64,000 nucleotides of DNA from Flavobacterium cucumis (GCF_900148835.1 NZ_FRYK01000002.1:372001-436000); one strand, 5' to 3'; numbered from the stretch's first letter, positions 26,525 through 35,844 are shown. Made by a program: numbers and translations. The notes: a model not told the origin generated them from the letters alone.

Positions 26525-27217
26525 ATGAAAAAAAGTGTATTAAAATTAGGAGCTTTATCTGTAGTACTTTTAGGAATAGTTTCATGTACTAACAAAGAAA
26601 AAGAAGTGGCTGACAAAAAGATAGACGAATTAGAAAACTATATCGATTCAATAGCTACATTGTCTGCAGAGAGTCGTCAAACAAATTGGGATCAAATTGA
26701 AGCGGATTACCAAACTAAAAACACAAGCGCAAATGAAGTGCTATTGAACCTGAATCAAGACGACAAAGAGTCATTACAAGAAAAAGTGAATGCCTCAAAT
26801 ACAAAATATAATGATATTAAATATTCTGTTATTACTGTTAAAGAATCAGAAGCAATAATGAAGGAAAACAATGCGAATAATAATTCTTCCCAATTGTTAA
26901 GGGATCGATTATTTGGAGCTGGTAAAATTGGCTCGGATATGAGTTTTAATTGGGTAAATAAAGACAACATTTTATCGGTTTATGAAAACTTTTTCGAATC
27001 CTATAAACAAAATAAAAGCGATTTCACTCGTGAAGATTACGATGAAGTAAAATTACTTTTTGAAGCCTTGGATAGTAGAAAAAATACGGTTGAAAAAGAA
27101 GGTCTGTCGTCAGAAGATAACAATCAGATTGCTTCTATTAAGTTAAAATTCTCTCCTATGTTTAAGATGAATAGGATTGGAGCTAAAAGCCGAGAAAATC
27201 AAGAGGCTAAAGAATAA
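26525..27217 (+). CDS. Lipoprotein of unknown function, charged and helical
   Basis: A 230-residue lipoprotein with the lipobox GIVSC-TNKE (C21) and a long, highly charged helical body rich in Lys, Glu and Asp. It has no catalytic motif that I recognise. Small charged lipoproteins of this kind recur in Bacteroidota stress loci, and another shorter one is encoded at 31602. It forms a single-gene unit with a strong terminator behind it. Confidence 0.65.
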   Translation: MKKSVLKLGALSVVLLGIVSCTNKEKEVADKKIDELENYIDSIATLSAESRQTNWDQIEADYQTKNTSANEVLLNLNQDDKESLQEKVNASNTKYNDIKYSVITVKESEAIMKENNANNNSSQLLRDRLFGAGKIGSDMSFNWVNKDNILSVYENFFESYKQNKSDFTREDYDEVKLLFEALDSRKNTVEKEGLSSEDNNQIASIKLKFSPMFKMNRIGAKSRENQEAKE

Positions 27218-27246
27218 TTGTAGCACTTAGTTAAAGTAGTAGAACT

Positions 27247-27278
27247 AAAATGTCAATCCATAATGGTTGACATTTTTT
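27247..27278 (+). terminator. Terminator after the charged lipoprotein gene
   Basis: A perfect 10-bp stem, AAAATGTCAA/TTGACATTTT, with a 10-base loop and a run of T residues. Confidence 0.88.
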
Positions 27279-27400
27279 ATTTCAAATTAAAGAACATGCG
27301 AATTATATAATTTAATAAAATAGTTCTGTAACTTTTTTAAAAATAATTAATCGTTCTTTATAATACACATATAATCATTTTATTATAAAATAATTAAGCC

Positions 27401-28438
27401 ATGATTAAAGTAAAAAAAGAGGGGATTGTTTTAGAAAAAAGAACTTTAGGTTTTGAATGGGAAGGGGTGTTAAATCCGGCAGTAATAAAACATGCAGATC
27501 ATATTCATGTTTTTTATCGTGCGGTTGCAAAAAGAAATTATTCCAGCATAGGTTATGCAAAATTCAAAAGTCCTTTTGAAATTTTGGAACGTACCGATGT
27601 ACCGCTCATATTTCCTCAATTTGATTACGAAGAACACGGCATAGAAGATGGAAGAATTGTTTTAATTGACGATGTGTTTTATTTCTCCTATTGTGCGTAT
27701 GATGGCGTAAATGCTTTAGGAGCATTAGCCACTTCTAAAGACCTTGTTCATTGGGAAAAGAAAGGCATCATAGTACCTCAAATCATGTTTCACGAGTTTA
27801 AACGATTGGCCGAGACTAAAGGTAAAATAAATGAAAAATACATTCGATACAATGAGCACGATCAAATTAGAGAACGCAAAGGAAAAAAAGTACTAGTTTG
27901 GGATAAAAATGTTGTTTTTTTTCCGAGAAAAATCAATGGAAAATTATGTTTCTTACATCGTATAAAGCCAGATATACAAATTGTTAGTATCGAGAAAATA
28001 AGCGAGTTGAATACAGACTTTTGGCAAAACTATCTTTTAAAATTTAAAGATAATATAGTGTTAGCGCCAAAATTTGAGCATGAAATTAGTTACATAGGCG
28101 CAGGCTGTCCACCAATAGAAACAAAAGAAGGTTGGTTACTAATTTATCATGGTGTTCATGATACCGTAAAAGGGTATGTGTACTGTGCATGTGCAGCCTT
28201 GTTAGAATTAGAAAATCCTAAAAATGAAATAGTCCGATTGCCCTATCCCCTTTTTGGTCCTGAATTAATTTGGGAAATTAAAGGAGAGGTTAATAACGTT
28301 TGTTTTCCTACAGGAACAATTATTCAAGACGACACCTTACATATTTATTACGGTGCTGCCGATTCTCGAATTGGTTGTGCTACTGTTTCACTATCCGAAT
28401 TATTGACAGAATTATTACGTCATTTAAAATACTACTAA
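27401..28438 (+). CDS. Glycoside hydrolase family 130 (mannoside phosphorylase or mannosidase)
   Basis: A 345-residue five-bladed beta-propeller enzyme without a signal peptide. NPAVIKHADHIHVFYRAV, EDGRIVLIDDVFYFSYCAYDG (probable catalytic Asp in EDGR) and GAGCPPIETKEGWLLIYHGV are GH130 hallmarks. Family members phosphorolyse or hydrolyse beta-mannosides. It lies 16 bases before the GT4 fusion gene, so the pair probably build and turn over the same intracellular or envelope mannoside, as in similar pairs in other Bacteroidota. Substrate is not deducible. Confidence 0.85.
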   Translation: MIKVKKEGIVLEKRTLGFEWEGVLNPAVIKHADHIHVFYRAVAKRNYSSIGYAKFKSPFEILERTDVPLIFPQFDYEEHGIEDGRIVLIDDVFYFSYCAYDGVNALGALATSKDLVHWEKKGIIVPQIMFHEFKRLAETKGKINEKYIRYNEHDQIRERKGKKVLVWDKNVVFFPRKINGKLCFLHRIKPDIQIVSIEKISELNTDFWQNYLLKFKDNIVLAPKFEHEISYIGAGCPPIETKEGWLLIYHGVHDTVKGYVYCACAALLELENPKNEIVRLPYPLFGPELIWEIKGEVNNVCFPTGTIIQDDTLHIYYGAADSRIGCATVSLSELLTELLRHLKYY

Positions 28439-28454
28439 ATTAAAATTTCTTACT

Positions 28455-30749
28455 ATGAAAATTATAAAAAAAACTCCCGAAATTTTATTTATTACTTCTT
28501 ATCCACCTCGTGAATGTGGAATTGCTACATATTCCCAAGACTTAATTATTGCACTAAATAATAAATTTACAGCTTCTTTTAATATTACAATTTGTGCTTT
28601 AGAAACCTCCCTTGAAAAATATAAATATACAAAGGAAGTAAAAACGGTATTAGAAACCGATAATTCTAATTCATATAAAGAACTAGCTAAAGAATGTAAT
28701 GAAAATAATGCTATTTCAATGGTTTTAATCCAACACGAGTTCGGACTTTTTAAATCAAATGAAAAGGATTTTATTCAGCTTTTACAGGACATCAACAAAC
28801 CCATAATTATAGTTTTTCATACCGTTTTGCCTAATCCAGATGATAGGTTACTACAAATGGTTCAAAACATGAATACCTATGTAGATTCTTTTATTGTGAT
28901 GACTAAAAATTCTCTAAAAATAGTAGTAAAAGATTATCAAATAAATCCCAATAAAGTTTCTGTAATTCCACATGGAACACATTTAGTACAACATTCTGAT
29001 AAAGATATGCTCAAAGAAAAATTTAATATAGTGGGTAGAAAAGTATTAGCAACTTTTGGATTGTTAAGTTCCGGAAAATGTATTGAAACTTCAATTGAAG
29101 CCCTCCAAATTATCGTAAAAAAAAATCCTGAGGTGCTCTTTTTAATAATAGGAAAAACACACCCCAATATTGTAAAAAAGGAAGGTGAAAAATATCGATT
29201 AAGTTTAGAAGCTAGAATTAATCAGTTACAATTAAATAAAAATGCAGCATTCATCAATCAATATTTACCTTTACATGATCTACTAGAATATTTGCAATTA
29301 ACGGATGTCTATTTGTTCACATCAAAAGACAGAAATCAAGCAGTTTCAGGAACTTTTTCTTATGCAATTAGTTGTGGTTGTCCTATCATTTCAACACCAA
29401 TTCCACATGCCATTGAAGTATTGAGTGATGGAACAGGGATAATTATAGATTTTGAAAATAGTGAACAACTAGCTAAACAGGTCAACCATCTACTAGAAAA
29501 CGAGCAAATGAGAGCTACAATTTCATCTAATGGAATTCATAAACTGGCACCAACCGCTTGGGAAAATACGGCTATTTCACATGCTGTTTTATTTCAAAAC
29601 GTTAGCAATAATAGATTAGATTTAAATTATAAAATTCCACCCATTAACCTGAGTCATTTTAAAAAATTAACTACTGATTTTGGTATGATTCAATTTTCCA
29701 TTATCAATCAGCCCAACATCAAATCAGGTTACACTCTAGATGATAACGCCAGAGCGTTAATAGCCATTTGTGAACACTTCATACAAAAAAAAGATCAAAA
29801 CGATTTAGCATTTATTTATACATATTTCCACTTTATTAAATTTTGCCTGCAACCTGAGGGCTATTTCTTAAATTATGTTGATGAGCATAAAAAGTTTACA
29901 AAACAAAATTCAGAAAATCTTGCCGATGCTAATGGCAGAGCTATATGGGCATTAGGTTATTTACTCTCAATTAGTCCTGTTTTACCCATTAAATTAGTAA
30001 AAAGTGCTAAAGAAACGTTGCAATTAGCCCTGATCAACGTCTGTAAAATTCACTCTCCTAGAGCAATGGCATTCATTATCAAAGGAATTTATTATAATCA
30101 TTTGCAACACCCTTCAGAAAATAATGTGTTGCTCTTAAAAGATTTATCGGATAAGTTGGTTCAAATGTATAAACATGAAAATAGCGAAAACTGGCATTGG
30201 TTTGAAAGTTATCTAACTTATGGGAATAGCATTTTACCAGAAGCTTTGTTGTGTGCTTATTCAACAACTAAAAACGAAAATTATAAAATAATTGCTAAAA
30301 CATCCTTTGAATTTTTATTGTCAAAAATATTCGCTAATGAGGTCATTAAAGTGATTTCAAACAAAGGCTGGTTGAAAAATGATAGCAATTCAATAACGGC
30401 ACCAATAGGTGGCGAACAACCCATAGATGTGGCTTATACCATAATTGCCTTAAATAAGTTTTATGAAATTTTCAAAGAAGATGTCTATTTGGAAAAAATG
30501 GAGGTAGCATTTGATTGGTTTTTAGGCAAAAATCATTTGCATCAAATTATCTACAATCCCCGCACGGGTGGTTGTTATGACGGTTTAGAAGATACTTATA
30601 TCAATTTAAATCAAGGAGCAGAATCAACAGTAAGCTATTTGATGGCTCGTTTAATAATGGAAAAACATCTTACTCAGAAAGAAAAAACTACGGTGAAACA
30701 GAAAAGTTACTCCAAAAAGAAAAGTAAAAATCAAACGATTGTAATTTAA
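28455..30749 (+). CDS. GT4 glycosyltransferase fused to a C-terminal helical domain
   Basis: A 764-residue protein. Residues 1-380 form a GT-B glycosyltransferase: TSYPPRECGIATYSQDL at the start, HEFGLF, VIPHGTH, FGLLSSGKCIETSIEAL, then the donor site with SGTFSYAISCGCPIIS. Residues about 400-740 form an alpha-helical repeat domain (DDNARALIAI, ADANGRAIWALGYL, GGCYDGL) resembling an (alpha/alpha) barrel. It is encoded with GH130 and probably makes a mannose-containing glycan in the cytoplasm. A Lys-rich tail ends the protein. Confidence 0.8.
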   Translation: MKIIKKTPEILFITSYPPRECGIATYSQDLIIALNNKFTASFNITICALETSLEKYKYTKEVKTVLETDNSNSYKELAKECNENNAISMVLIQHEFGLFKSNEKDFIQLLQDINKPIIIVFHTVLPNPDDRLLQMVQNMNTYVDSFIVMTKNSLKIVVKDYQINPNKVSVIPHGTHLVQHSDKDMLKEKFNIVGRKVLATFGLLSSGKCIETSIEALQIIVKKNPEVLFLIIGKTHPNIVKKEGEKYRLSLEARINQLQLNKNAAFINQYLPLHDLLEYLQLTDVYLFTSKDRNQAVSGTFSYAISCGCPIISTPIPHAIEVLSDGTGIIIDFENSEQLAKQVNHLLENEQMRATISSNGIHKLAPTAWENTAISHAVLFQNVSNNRLDLNYKIPPINLSHFKKLTTDFGMIQFSIINQPNIKSGYTLDDNARALIAICEHFIQKKDQNDLAFIYTYFHFIKFCLQPEGYFLNYVDEHKKFTKQNSENLADANGRAIWALGYLLSISPVLPIKLVKSAKETLQLALINVCKIHSPRAMAFIIKGIYYNHLQHPSENNVLLLKDLSDKLVQMYKHENSENWHWFESYLTYGNSILPEALLCAYSTTKNENYKIIAKTSFEFLLSKIFANEVIKVISNKGWLKNDSNSITAPIGGEQPIDVAYTIIALNKFYEIFKEDVYLEKMEVAFDWFLGKNHLHQIIYNPRTGGCYDGLEDTYINLNQGAESTVSYLMARLIMEKHLTQKEKTTVKQKSYSKKKSKNQTIVI

Positions 30750-30760
30750 TTAATAGAGCT

Positions 30761-30916
30761 ATGACAACTAAAAAAAAGCAAATTATTGCTTCTAAAAAAA
30801 GCGATAAAAAAAAACAGAGCGACAAAGTTCAAAAGAAAATTCAACAAAACCCAGACAGAAAAAAAGAAGAAAAACAAACGAATTTGGAGAGGAAGACTCC
30901 TTATGAAAAAATATGA
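30761..30916 (+). CDS. Small Lys-rich basic protein (51 aa)
   Basis: A 51-residue frame starting 11 bases after the GT4 stop, with about 20 lysines and the C-terminal motif ERKTPYEKI. It is translationally well placed and unlike random AT-rich DNA in its heavy Lys/Gln/Glu use. It might bind nucleic acid or polyphosphate. The tail of the preceding enzyme is similarly Lys-rich, so an origin by partial duplication is possible. Function unknown. Confidence 0.5.
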   Translation: MTTKKKQIIASKKSDKKKQSDKVQKKIQQNPDRKKEEKQTNLERKTPYEKI

Positions 30917-31025
30917 AATCAATAGTAATATCTAGGAATTGTATAACTATTCTTTAAAATTCTATAACATAAAAATAGTATTTAGTAACCACCTTTACAT
31001 TATAAACAATAATAAATACTCAGTC

Positions 31026-31514
31026 ATGAAAAAAATAATTTTAGTCGCTAGTATGTTAATCGGATTATCATTTAGTACTCAAGCACAAAATACTTCAAAA
31101 AACGCACTAGGGTTACGTTTAGGAGACAATGACGGATTTGGGGGTGAAATATCCTATCAAAGAAAACTAGCCGCTAACAATAGATTAGAATTTGATTTGG
31201 GATGGAGAAACAGTAACCAGGTAGACGCCCTAAAATTAGTAGGATTGTATCAATGGATTTGGAATATCGAGGGAGGCTTCAATTGGTATGCAGGTCTTGG
31301 TGGTGGATTAGGAACTTGGAGTACCGACAATAATGACAATAACGATAAGGGAACATTTGCTTTAGTGGCTGGTGATATTGGTATCGAATATAATTTTGAT
31401 ATTCCATTACAACTTTCATTAGATTTTAGACCAGAAATATATTTTAATTCGAATGATTTCAGAGAAGATAGTTTCGGACCCGATATTGCTTTAGGAATTA
31501 GATACCGCTTTTAA
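31026..31514 (+). CDS. Outer-membrane beta-barrel protein, 162 aa
   Basis: Signal peptide (MKKIILVASMLIGLSFSTQAQ), then strands in the porin-like pattern LGLRLGDNDGFGGEISYQ...LEFDLGWR...WYAGLGGGLGTW, and the C-terminal GIRYRF with terminal Phe recognised by the BAM machinery. The ATG at 31026 is used because the 29 upstream codons do not belong to a signal peptide. It starts the second half of the stress-like group. Function unknown. Confidence 0.8.
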   Translation: MKKIILVASMLIGLSFSTQAQNTSKNALGLRLGDNDGFGGEISYQRKLAANNRLEFDLGWRNSNQVDALKLVGLYQWIWNIEGGFNWYAGLGGGLGTWSTDNNDNNDKGTFALVAGDIGIEYNFDIPLQLSLDFRPEIYFNSNDFREDSFGPDIALGIRYRF

Positions 31515-31601
31515 AATTGAAACTTCAAATTACTTCGAGAAGATCAAAAGTAAAGTTACAAAAACTCAAAAAAAAACGTATAAACTATTAAAATCAATAA
31601 A

Positions 31602-32066
31602 ATGAACAAATTAATTTTAGGTCTTGCTATAGCAGTGTTTATGGTAGGAAATGTATTTACAAGTTGTAAATCCAACACAGAAAAAGAAGCAGATGCTATT
31701 GAAAACGTTCAAGAAGCAGAGGAAAATCTGGATAATGTTACTAATGACATTAACAATGACGCCATAACAAAAGCTAACGATGCAGAATGGCAAGCGTATA
31801 AAGCTGAAGCTTACAAAAGTATTACTGAAAACGAAACCCGTATTGTAGCACTCAAAAAAGCAATGAATAAATCGGGAACTACATTTGATGCTAATTACAA
31901 AAAAAACATTGATGCTCTGGAAGAACGTAATGAGACATTAAAAAATAAAATCTCAGATTATGAAAACAATCAAACCGATTGGGAATCATTCAAACGAGAA
32001 TTTAACTCGGATATGTCAGAATTAGGGAATGCACTAAAAGATTTAACCGTTAACAATAAAAATTAA
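31602..32066 (+). CDS. Lipoprotein, coiled-coil, 154 aa
   Basis: Signal peptide with lipobox VFTSC-KSN (C22), then a highly charged helical domain with two heptad-rich stretches (about 30-60 and 80-145). It resembles the Lys/Glu-rich lipoproteins that accompany lmo0937 and YtxH proteins in Flavobacteria. Five bases separate it from the small membrane gene that follows, so the two are probably co-transcribed. No enzyme motif. Confidence 0.7.
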   Translation: MNKLILGLAIAVFMVGNVFTSCKSNTEKEADAIENVQEAEENLDNVTNDINNDAITKANDAEWQAYKAEAYKSITENETRIVALKKAMNKSGTTFDANYKKNIDALEERNETLKNKISDYENNQTDWESFKREFNSDMSELGNALKDLTVNNKN

Positions 32067-32071
32067 GGAAA

Positions 32072-32224
32072 ATGAGTAATTTATTGTATACAATTGCAGT
32101 GATTTTGGTCATTCTATGGGCTGTAGGTTATTTTGCTTATAGTGCTGGATCAATTATTCACATCTTATTAGTCATCGCAGTCATCGCTGTTTTATTTCGA
32201 CTTATTCAAGGAAAAAAAATATAG
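32072..32224 (+). CDS. lmo0937-family small membrane protein (50 aa)
   Basis: A 50-residue frame, MSNLLYTIAVILVILWAVGYFAY...IIHILLVIAVIAVLFRLIQG, with two membrane helices separated by a short polar turn. Length, spacing and the WAVGYFAY and HILLVIAVIA motifs match the lmo0937 family of small membrane proteins. It lies 5 bases after the lipoprotein and 22 before the YtxH gene. Function unknown; the genomic setting suggests envelope stress. Confidence 0.85.
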   Translation: MSNLLYTIAVILVILWAVGYFAYSAGSIIHILLVIAVIAVLFRLIQGKKI

Positions 32225-32246
32225 ATTAAATTTAAAAATAGAAATT

Positions 32247-32483
32247 ATGGAATCAGGAAAAACAGCTTTAGGGCTATTATTAGGGGTTGGAGTTGGCGTT
32301 CTATTGGGGGTTTTGTTTGCCCCAGCTAAAGGTTCTAAAACCAGAAAAAAAATCATGGCTAAAGGTCAGGACTACGCAGATGAACTAAAGAATAAATTTG
32401 AAGGTTTATATGATGAAGCTTCTGGCAAATACGATGGTTTAGTAGACGATGTAAAAACTATGGTTACACCAAACAAAATTTAA
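32247..32483 (+). CDS. YtxH-domain protein
   Basis: A 78-residue protein with a Gly-rich N-terminal membrane helix (GLLLGVGVGVLLGVLFAPAKGSKTRKKI) followed by a charged amphipathic helix. The PAKGSKTRKKI junction is the YtxH signature. YtxH-type proteins are stress-induced membrane proteins of unclear action. Six bases separate it from the holin-like gene, so both are in one operon. Confidence 0.88.
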   Translation: MESGKTALGLLLGVGVGVLLGVLFAPAKGSKTRKKIMAKGQDYADELKNKFEGLYDEASGKYDGLVDDVKTMVTPNKI

Positions 32484-32489
32484 ATTAAA

Positions 32490-32843
32490 ATGAAAAACAA
32501 CACGGCAACAATTGAAAACCTGCTTGAAAAAGCAGCAACTTATAGTAAAACATCACTAGAATTAATAAAAAGCGAAGCTGTTTATAAACTTTCAGATATC
32601 GTTTCTAATTTAGCGGTGAAATTGGCTATGACTATTGTTGCTGTTGTTGTTTTACTTTTTATGAATATTGCATTAGCGCTTTTCCTGGGCGATTATTTAG
32701 GAGCTAAGTATTACGGCTTTCTTGCTGTAGGCTTCATCTATTTCTTTATAGCCATTCTGCTCTATACTTTTAAAGAAAAATGGATCAAAACTCCTGTTAG
32801 TAATTTTATTATCCGTAAGATAATCGATAAGATTTCGATATAA
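32490..32843 (+). CDS. Phage-holin-family-like membrane protein (holin III type)
   Basis: A 117-residue protein: an amphipathic N-terminal helix (ENLLEKAATYSKTSLELIKSEAVYKLS), two adjacent membrane helices (about 43-70 and 73-95) and a basic C-terminus. This layout matches the putative Actinobacterial holin-X/holin superfamily III proteins, which in Bacteroidota are chromosomal envelope proteins next to YtxH. There is no phage context. Function unknown. Confidence 0.75.
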   Translation: MKNNTATIENLLEKAATYSKTSLELIKSEAVYKLSDIVSNLAVKLAMTIVAVVVLLFMNIALALFLGDYLGAKYYGFLAVGFIYFFIAILLYTFKEKWIKTPVSNFIIRKIIDKISI

Positions 32844-32998
32844 AATTGGCTTCAACTATAGTATATTCAAACAATTGAAAATCATAAAGCCCAGATAAAA
32901 TAATTAAATATAATATAGAGGCCAAACAATTAAAAAAGAGATACAACTACTAGTCCCAATTTTTCAAAATGATACCGCTAAAAATAAAATGTTACGAT

Positions 32999-33328
32999 AT
33001 GAAAGCTATCAATCAAAAAAAAGCATTAGAGATGAGAATTCTTGCTTTAAGAGAGAAAAAAGCGATGGATTTTTTGACTCTTGAAGAGCAATATAGTATA
33101 ACAATTGATAACTTAAAAACAATTAATTTAATTACGAATGTAATGGAAAAACTGATGATCCCATTTGGTTCAAAATCAGTCTTGATGAAACTTGTAATTC
33201 AAGTTAGCGCTAATTACTTGGATAAAAACTTTTTTGACAATACATCTAAAAATCCTATCAGAAAAAGTTTAAAAAATTTATTTATAATCACACAACTTTT
33301 ACTCAAAACACCACAAAGGTTTTTCTAA
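32999..33328 (+). CDS. Short helical protein ending in a dispersed repeat, 109 aa
   Basis: A 109-residue protein starting MKAINQKKALEMRILALREKKAMDF, a conserved-looking helical opening that commonly closes YtxH/holin-like operons in Flavobacterium. The ten extra codons of the longer frame are rejected. The C-terminal residues (KTPQRFF and stop) are encoded by the first word of repeat block R3, so the original 3' end has apparently been replaced or extended by the repeat. Possibly truncated. Function unknown. Confidence 0.55.
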   Translation: MKAINQKKALEMRILALREKKAMDFLTLEEQYSITIDNLKTINLITNVMEKLMIPFGSKSVLMKLVIQVSANYLDKNFFDNTSKNPIRKSLKNLFIITQLLLKTPQRFF

Positions 33329-34230
33329 TTTCTAAAATTTTAAAAACTTCTCCCCAAATTAAAATTTTAAAAATTCCCAAAATTTCACTAATCTGTGTTC
33401 CAAAAAAACCTGAAACTTGAAACTTGAAACCACACAAAGATTTTTCTAATTTCTAAAATTTTTAAGATCTGTATTCCTAAAAAATCCACCACCATCCCTC
33501 TTCGCTTTAGTAAACCCTATTTAACCACAAAACAAGCCAAAGAAAAACCCGCGACCATCCGTTAAATATGTTTCATCCACGTTCCAAATTTTAACCATTC
33601 CTCCCCAATTAAATTTTTAAAAATTCCCAAAATTCCTCCAATCTGTGTTCCAAAAAAACCGAAAACCTGAAACTTGAAACCATACAAAGATTTTTCTAAT
33701 TTCTAAAATTTTTAAGATCTGTATTCCAAAAAATCCGCCACCATCCGCCTTCGCTTTAGTGAATCCGTCACCATCCGCGTTTTGCAAAAGTAAATCAGCG
33801 TCATCCGCGTTCCAAATTTTAAATTTTAAAGATTTCTCAAATTATTACAATCTGTGTTCCTAAAAAACCTGGAACTTGAAACCTGAAACCACGTAAAGAT
33901 TTCTCAAATTTCTCTAATCTGTGTTCCTAAAAATCCGTCACCACCAGCCTTCGCTTTAGCGAATCCAAATTAAAAACAAAGCAAGCCAAACAAAAACCCG
34001 CGACCATCCGTTAAATCCGCGTCATCCGCGTTCCAAATTTCAAAGATTCCTCCTCAATTAAAATTTCTCTAATCTGTGTTCCAAAAAATCCGTCACCATC
34101 CGCCTTCGCTTTAGCGAATCCGTCACCATCCGCGTTTTGCCAAAGCAAACCCGTGTCATCCGCGTTCCAAATTTTAAAAACTCCCAAAATTTCCCAAATC
34201 CGTGTTCCCAAAAATCCGCCACCATCTAAA
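33306..34230 (+). repeat. Dispersed repeat block R3
   Basis: The largest block, about 925 bases, filling most of the gene-free region 33329-34396 between converging genes. It has four copies of the CTTCGCTTTAG word, several GTCATCCGCGTTCC words and repeated CCTGAAACTTGAAACC runs. Orientation equals that of R1, R2 and R4. The remaining 166 bases up to the LuxR gene show scattered pieces such as CACAAAGCTAAACAAAG. Confidence 0.85.
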
Positions 34231-34396
34231 TCCTAAAAACAAGTGAAACGCCTAAATGCTCTTTTTTAAACCCTCCACTTCAAATTCAACACAAAGCTAA
34301 AAAAGCCTATGTCTATCTGTATTCCAAAAAACTTGAGACAACATTAACTTACTCACAAAGCTAAACAAAGTATCTATTTACCTCCACTATATCAAA

Positions 34397-35182
34397 TTAA
34401 AGTATGTTTTGTGTAACTGCTCTAAACAACAATTCAGAATTTGTCCTACAATTAGTCTTTCTTAATATATTTTTTCTATGACTATCAACTGTATGTTTAC
34501 TAATGAATAAAATTGCTGCAATTTCATTACTTGTATTCCCATTAACAATTAACTTTAGAATCTCTTTCTCACGGATAGTTAAAAGCATAGGCTCTGGAGG
34601 AATATCAATTACTTCATCTACCGCAACGTTAATATAGGAAGGAGCTCCATCTAAACCTATAAAAGAAAGCCCCGATGGAATGTTGTCTGGCTTCAAATGG
34701 GTAACATCAGTATGAACTCCTAGAACGCGAATTACAGCCCCGTTTTCATCACTTTGAATGGTGGTAACCTGTTGCAAAATCCATTTATAAGTCCCATCCG
34801 AACACTTTATTCGGTAATCATAACTTACCTTATACTTCATTACCAAATCTGGTGATAATCCATTAAAAAACGAAGTTACTTTCTGTTCGAAAGCTATAAA
34901 TCTATTTTTATCACCAGGATGAATGTTATCAAAAATATATTCAACAGAAAAATCTGATGTTTCATTGAGTTTTAAAACTTTTTTTACATTATCACTCAAA
35001 AACTCAAACTCAACCTTAAAAAGATTACAAATGTAATAGTAGTAGTCTCCTATATGAAAAATATCAAGCAATTTCTTGTGAATTTCCAACTCATATTCAA
35101 TATCCATCGCTTTGTCTTGGTAACGAGCAATCTCGTACCAAGTTTTCTTCATATCATCATATTTGAGTTTCTCCATAGACAT
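34397..35182 (-). CDS. PAS-LuxR transcriptional regulator
   Basis: A 261-residue protein with a PAS_3-type fold at about 80-185 (YDYRIKCSDGTYKWILQQVTTI...VLGVHTDVTHLK) and a C-terminal LuxR helix-turn-helix (about 195-258, LTIREKEILKLIVNGNTSNEIAAILFISKHTVDSHRKNI). It lacks a receiver, so it probably senses a small ligand in the cytoplasm. Two ATG codons (35182, 35176) are possible starts. It is transcribed away from the secreted-protein operon on the other side of a 78-base divergent gap, which makes that operon its likeliest target. This is inference from position. Confidence 0.85.
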   Translation of the reverse strand: MSMEKLKYDDMKKTWYEIARYQDKAMDIEYELEIHKKLLDIFHIGDYYYYICNLFKVEFEFLSDNVKKVLKLNETSDFSVEYIFDNIHPGDKNRFIAFEQKVTSFFNGLSPDLVMKYKVSYDYRIKCSDGTYKWILQQVTTIQSDENGAVIRVLGVHTDVTHLKPDNIPSGLSFIGLDGAPSYINVAVDEVIDIPPEPMLLTIREKEILKLIVNGNTSNEIAAILFISKHTVDSHRKNILRKTNCRTNSELLFRAVTQNIL

Positions 35183-35260
35183 AATTCATTAAAAATCACT
35201 ACAAATAGGGATTTTATGACACTATCAAAAATAATAAATTTGATACTAAAATAAAAATAT

Positions 35261-35698
35261 ATGAAAAAATTTATGCGCAACAATGTTAAAATGCTAATGA
35301 TAGTAACTGTTTTTTTAACAGTATCTAACAAAATTCAAGCACAATTATCTTGTGATGATAAAGGCTATTTTTATTTTAAAGCCTACGACCCGCATTCAAA
35401 AACAGTATATATGAGCAACATCATCAATGGTGACGCTTACTATTGTAGTGGTGGCAAAAAAGTAATGTTTGACAACAAAAAAGTTCAAATTTTTAGAAAT
35501 GCTGTAAAAGAAAAAGACGCTAATGCTAATACCATAATGGATTTTATAATTCCAAACAATTACGGAAGTAATCGTAGAGGAAATAAACTACCTAACGATT
35601 TTGAAGCTGTCAAAAAAGAGTATGAAACGGATAAAGCTTCGGTAAGAAGTCCAGACAAAATCGTCATTGTAACTCTAGCAGAAGAATTATTCAAGTAA
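35261..35698 (+). CDS. Secreted protein of unknown function, 145 aa
   Basis: Signal peptide (about 1-28, MLMIVTVFLTVSNKIQAQ), then a small domain with two cysteines (C31, and C59 in YYCSGG) that could form a disulfide. No family recognised. It is the first plus-strand gene after the PAS-LuxR regulator and stands 185 bases before the next secreted gene, with a possible operator between them. Length and composition suggest a folded periplasmic or extracellular protein. Confidence 0.6.
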   Translation: MKKFMRNNVKMLMIVTVFLTVSNKIQAQLSCDDKGYFYFKAYDPHSKTVYMSNIINGDAYYCSGGKKVMFDNKKVQIFRNAVKEKDANANTIMDFIIPNNYGSNRRGNKLPNDFEAVKKEYETDKASVRSPDKIVIVTLAEELFK

Positions 35699-35755
35699 AA
35701 TCCTTACTTCTTTACGCCACTTTCAAAGCTATAAAAGTCATAAAACCTAAGATGT

Positions 35756-35786
35756 CAGAAGCCACTACATCGCTCTATGGTTTCTG
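35756..35786. other. Intergenic hairpin
   Basis: A 9-bp stem, CAGAAGCCA/TGGTTTCTG with one G-U pair, in the gap 35699-35883. An A run rather than a T run follows on the plus strand, so it is not a standard terminator for the preceding gene. Confidence 0.35.
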
Positions 35787-35818
35787 AAAAAAAGTACTCA
35801 TCCAATTATTCTTAAAAA

Positions 35819-35844
35819 ATGATTTCCTAGATTATTGAAATCAT
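35819..35844. promoter_or_regulatory. Possible operator before the secreted-protein operon
   Basis: A perfect 8-bp inverted repeat, ATGATTTC/GAAATCAT with a 10-base spacer, 40 bases before the ATG at 35884. A second palindromic word, TTGATTTAATCAA, follows it. Spacing suits a dimeric regulator such as the nearby LuxR protein. Confidence 0.4.

Noticed and set aside
32490..32843. Holin-like protein as a sign of a prophage
   Set aside because: No endolysin, structural or integrase genes are near, and this family occurs chromosomally next to YtxH in Bacteroidota.
34011..34211. Minus-strand open frame of 66 codons in repeat block R3
   Set aside because: It encodes repeated GTRIWEILG and NADGDGFAKAKADGDGF patterns that come directly from the DNA repeat, so it is not a gene.
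33306..34230. Possible CRISPR array
   Set aside because: Repeat words are degenerate and irregularly spaced, the intervals are repeats too, and no cas genes are nearby.
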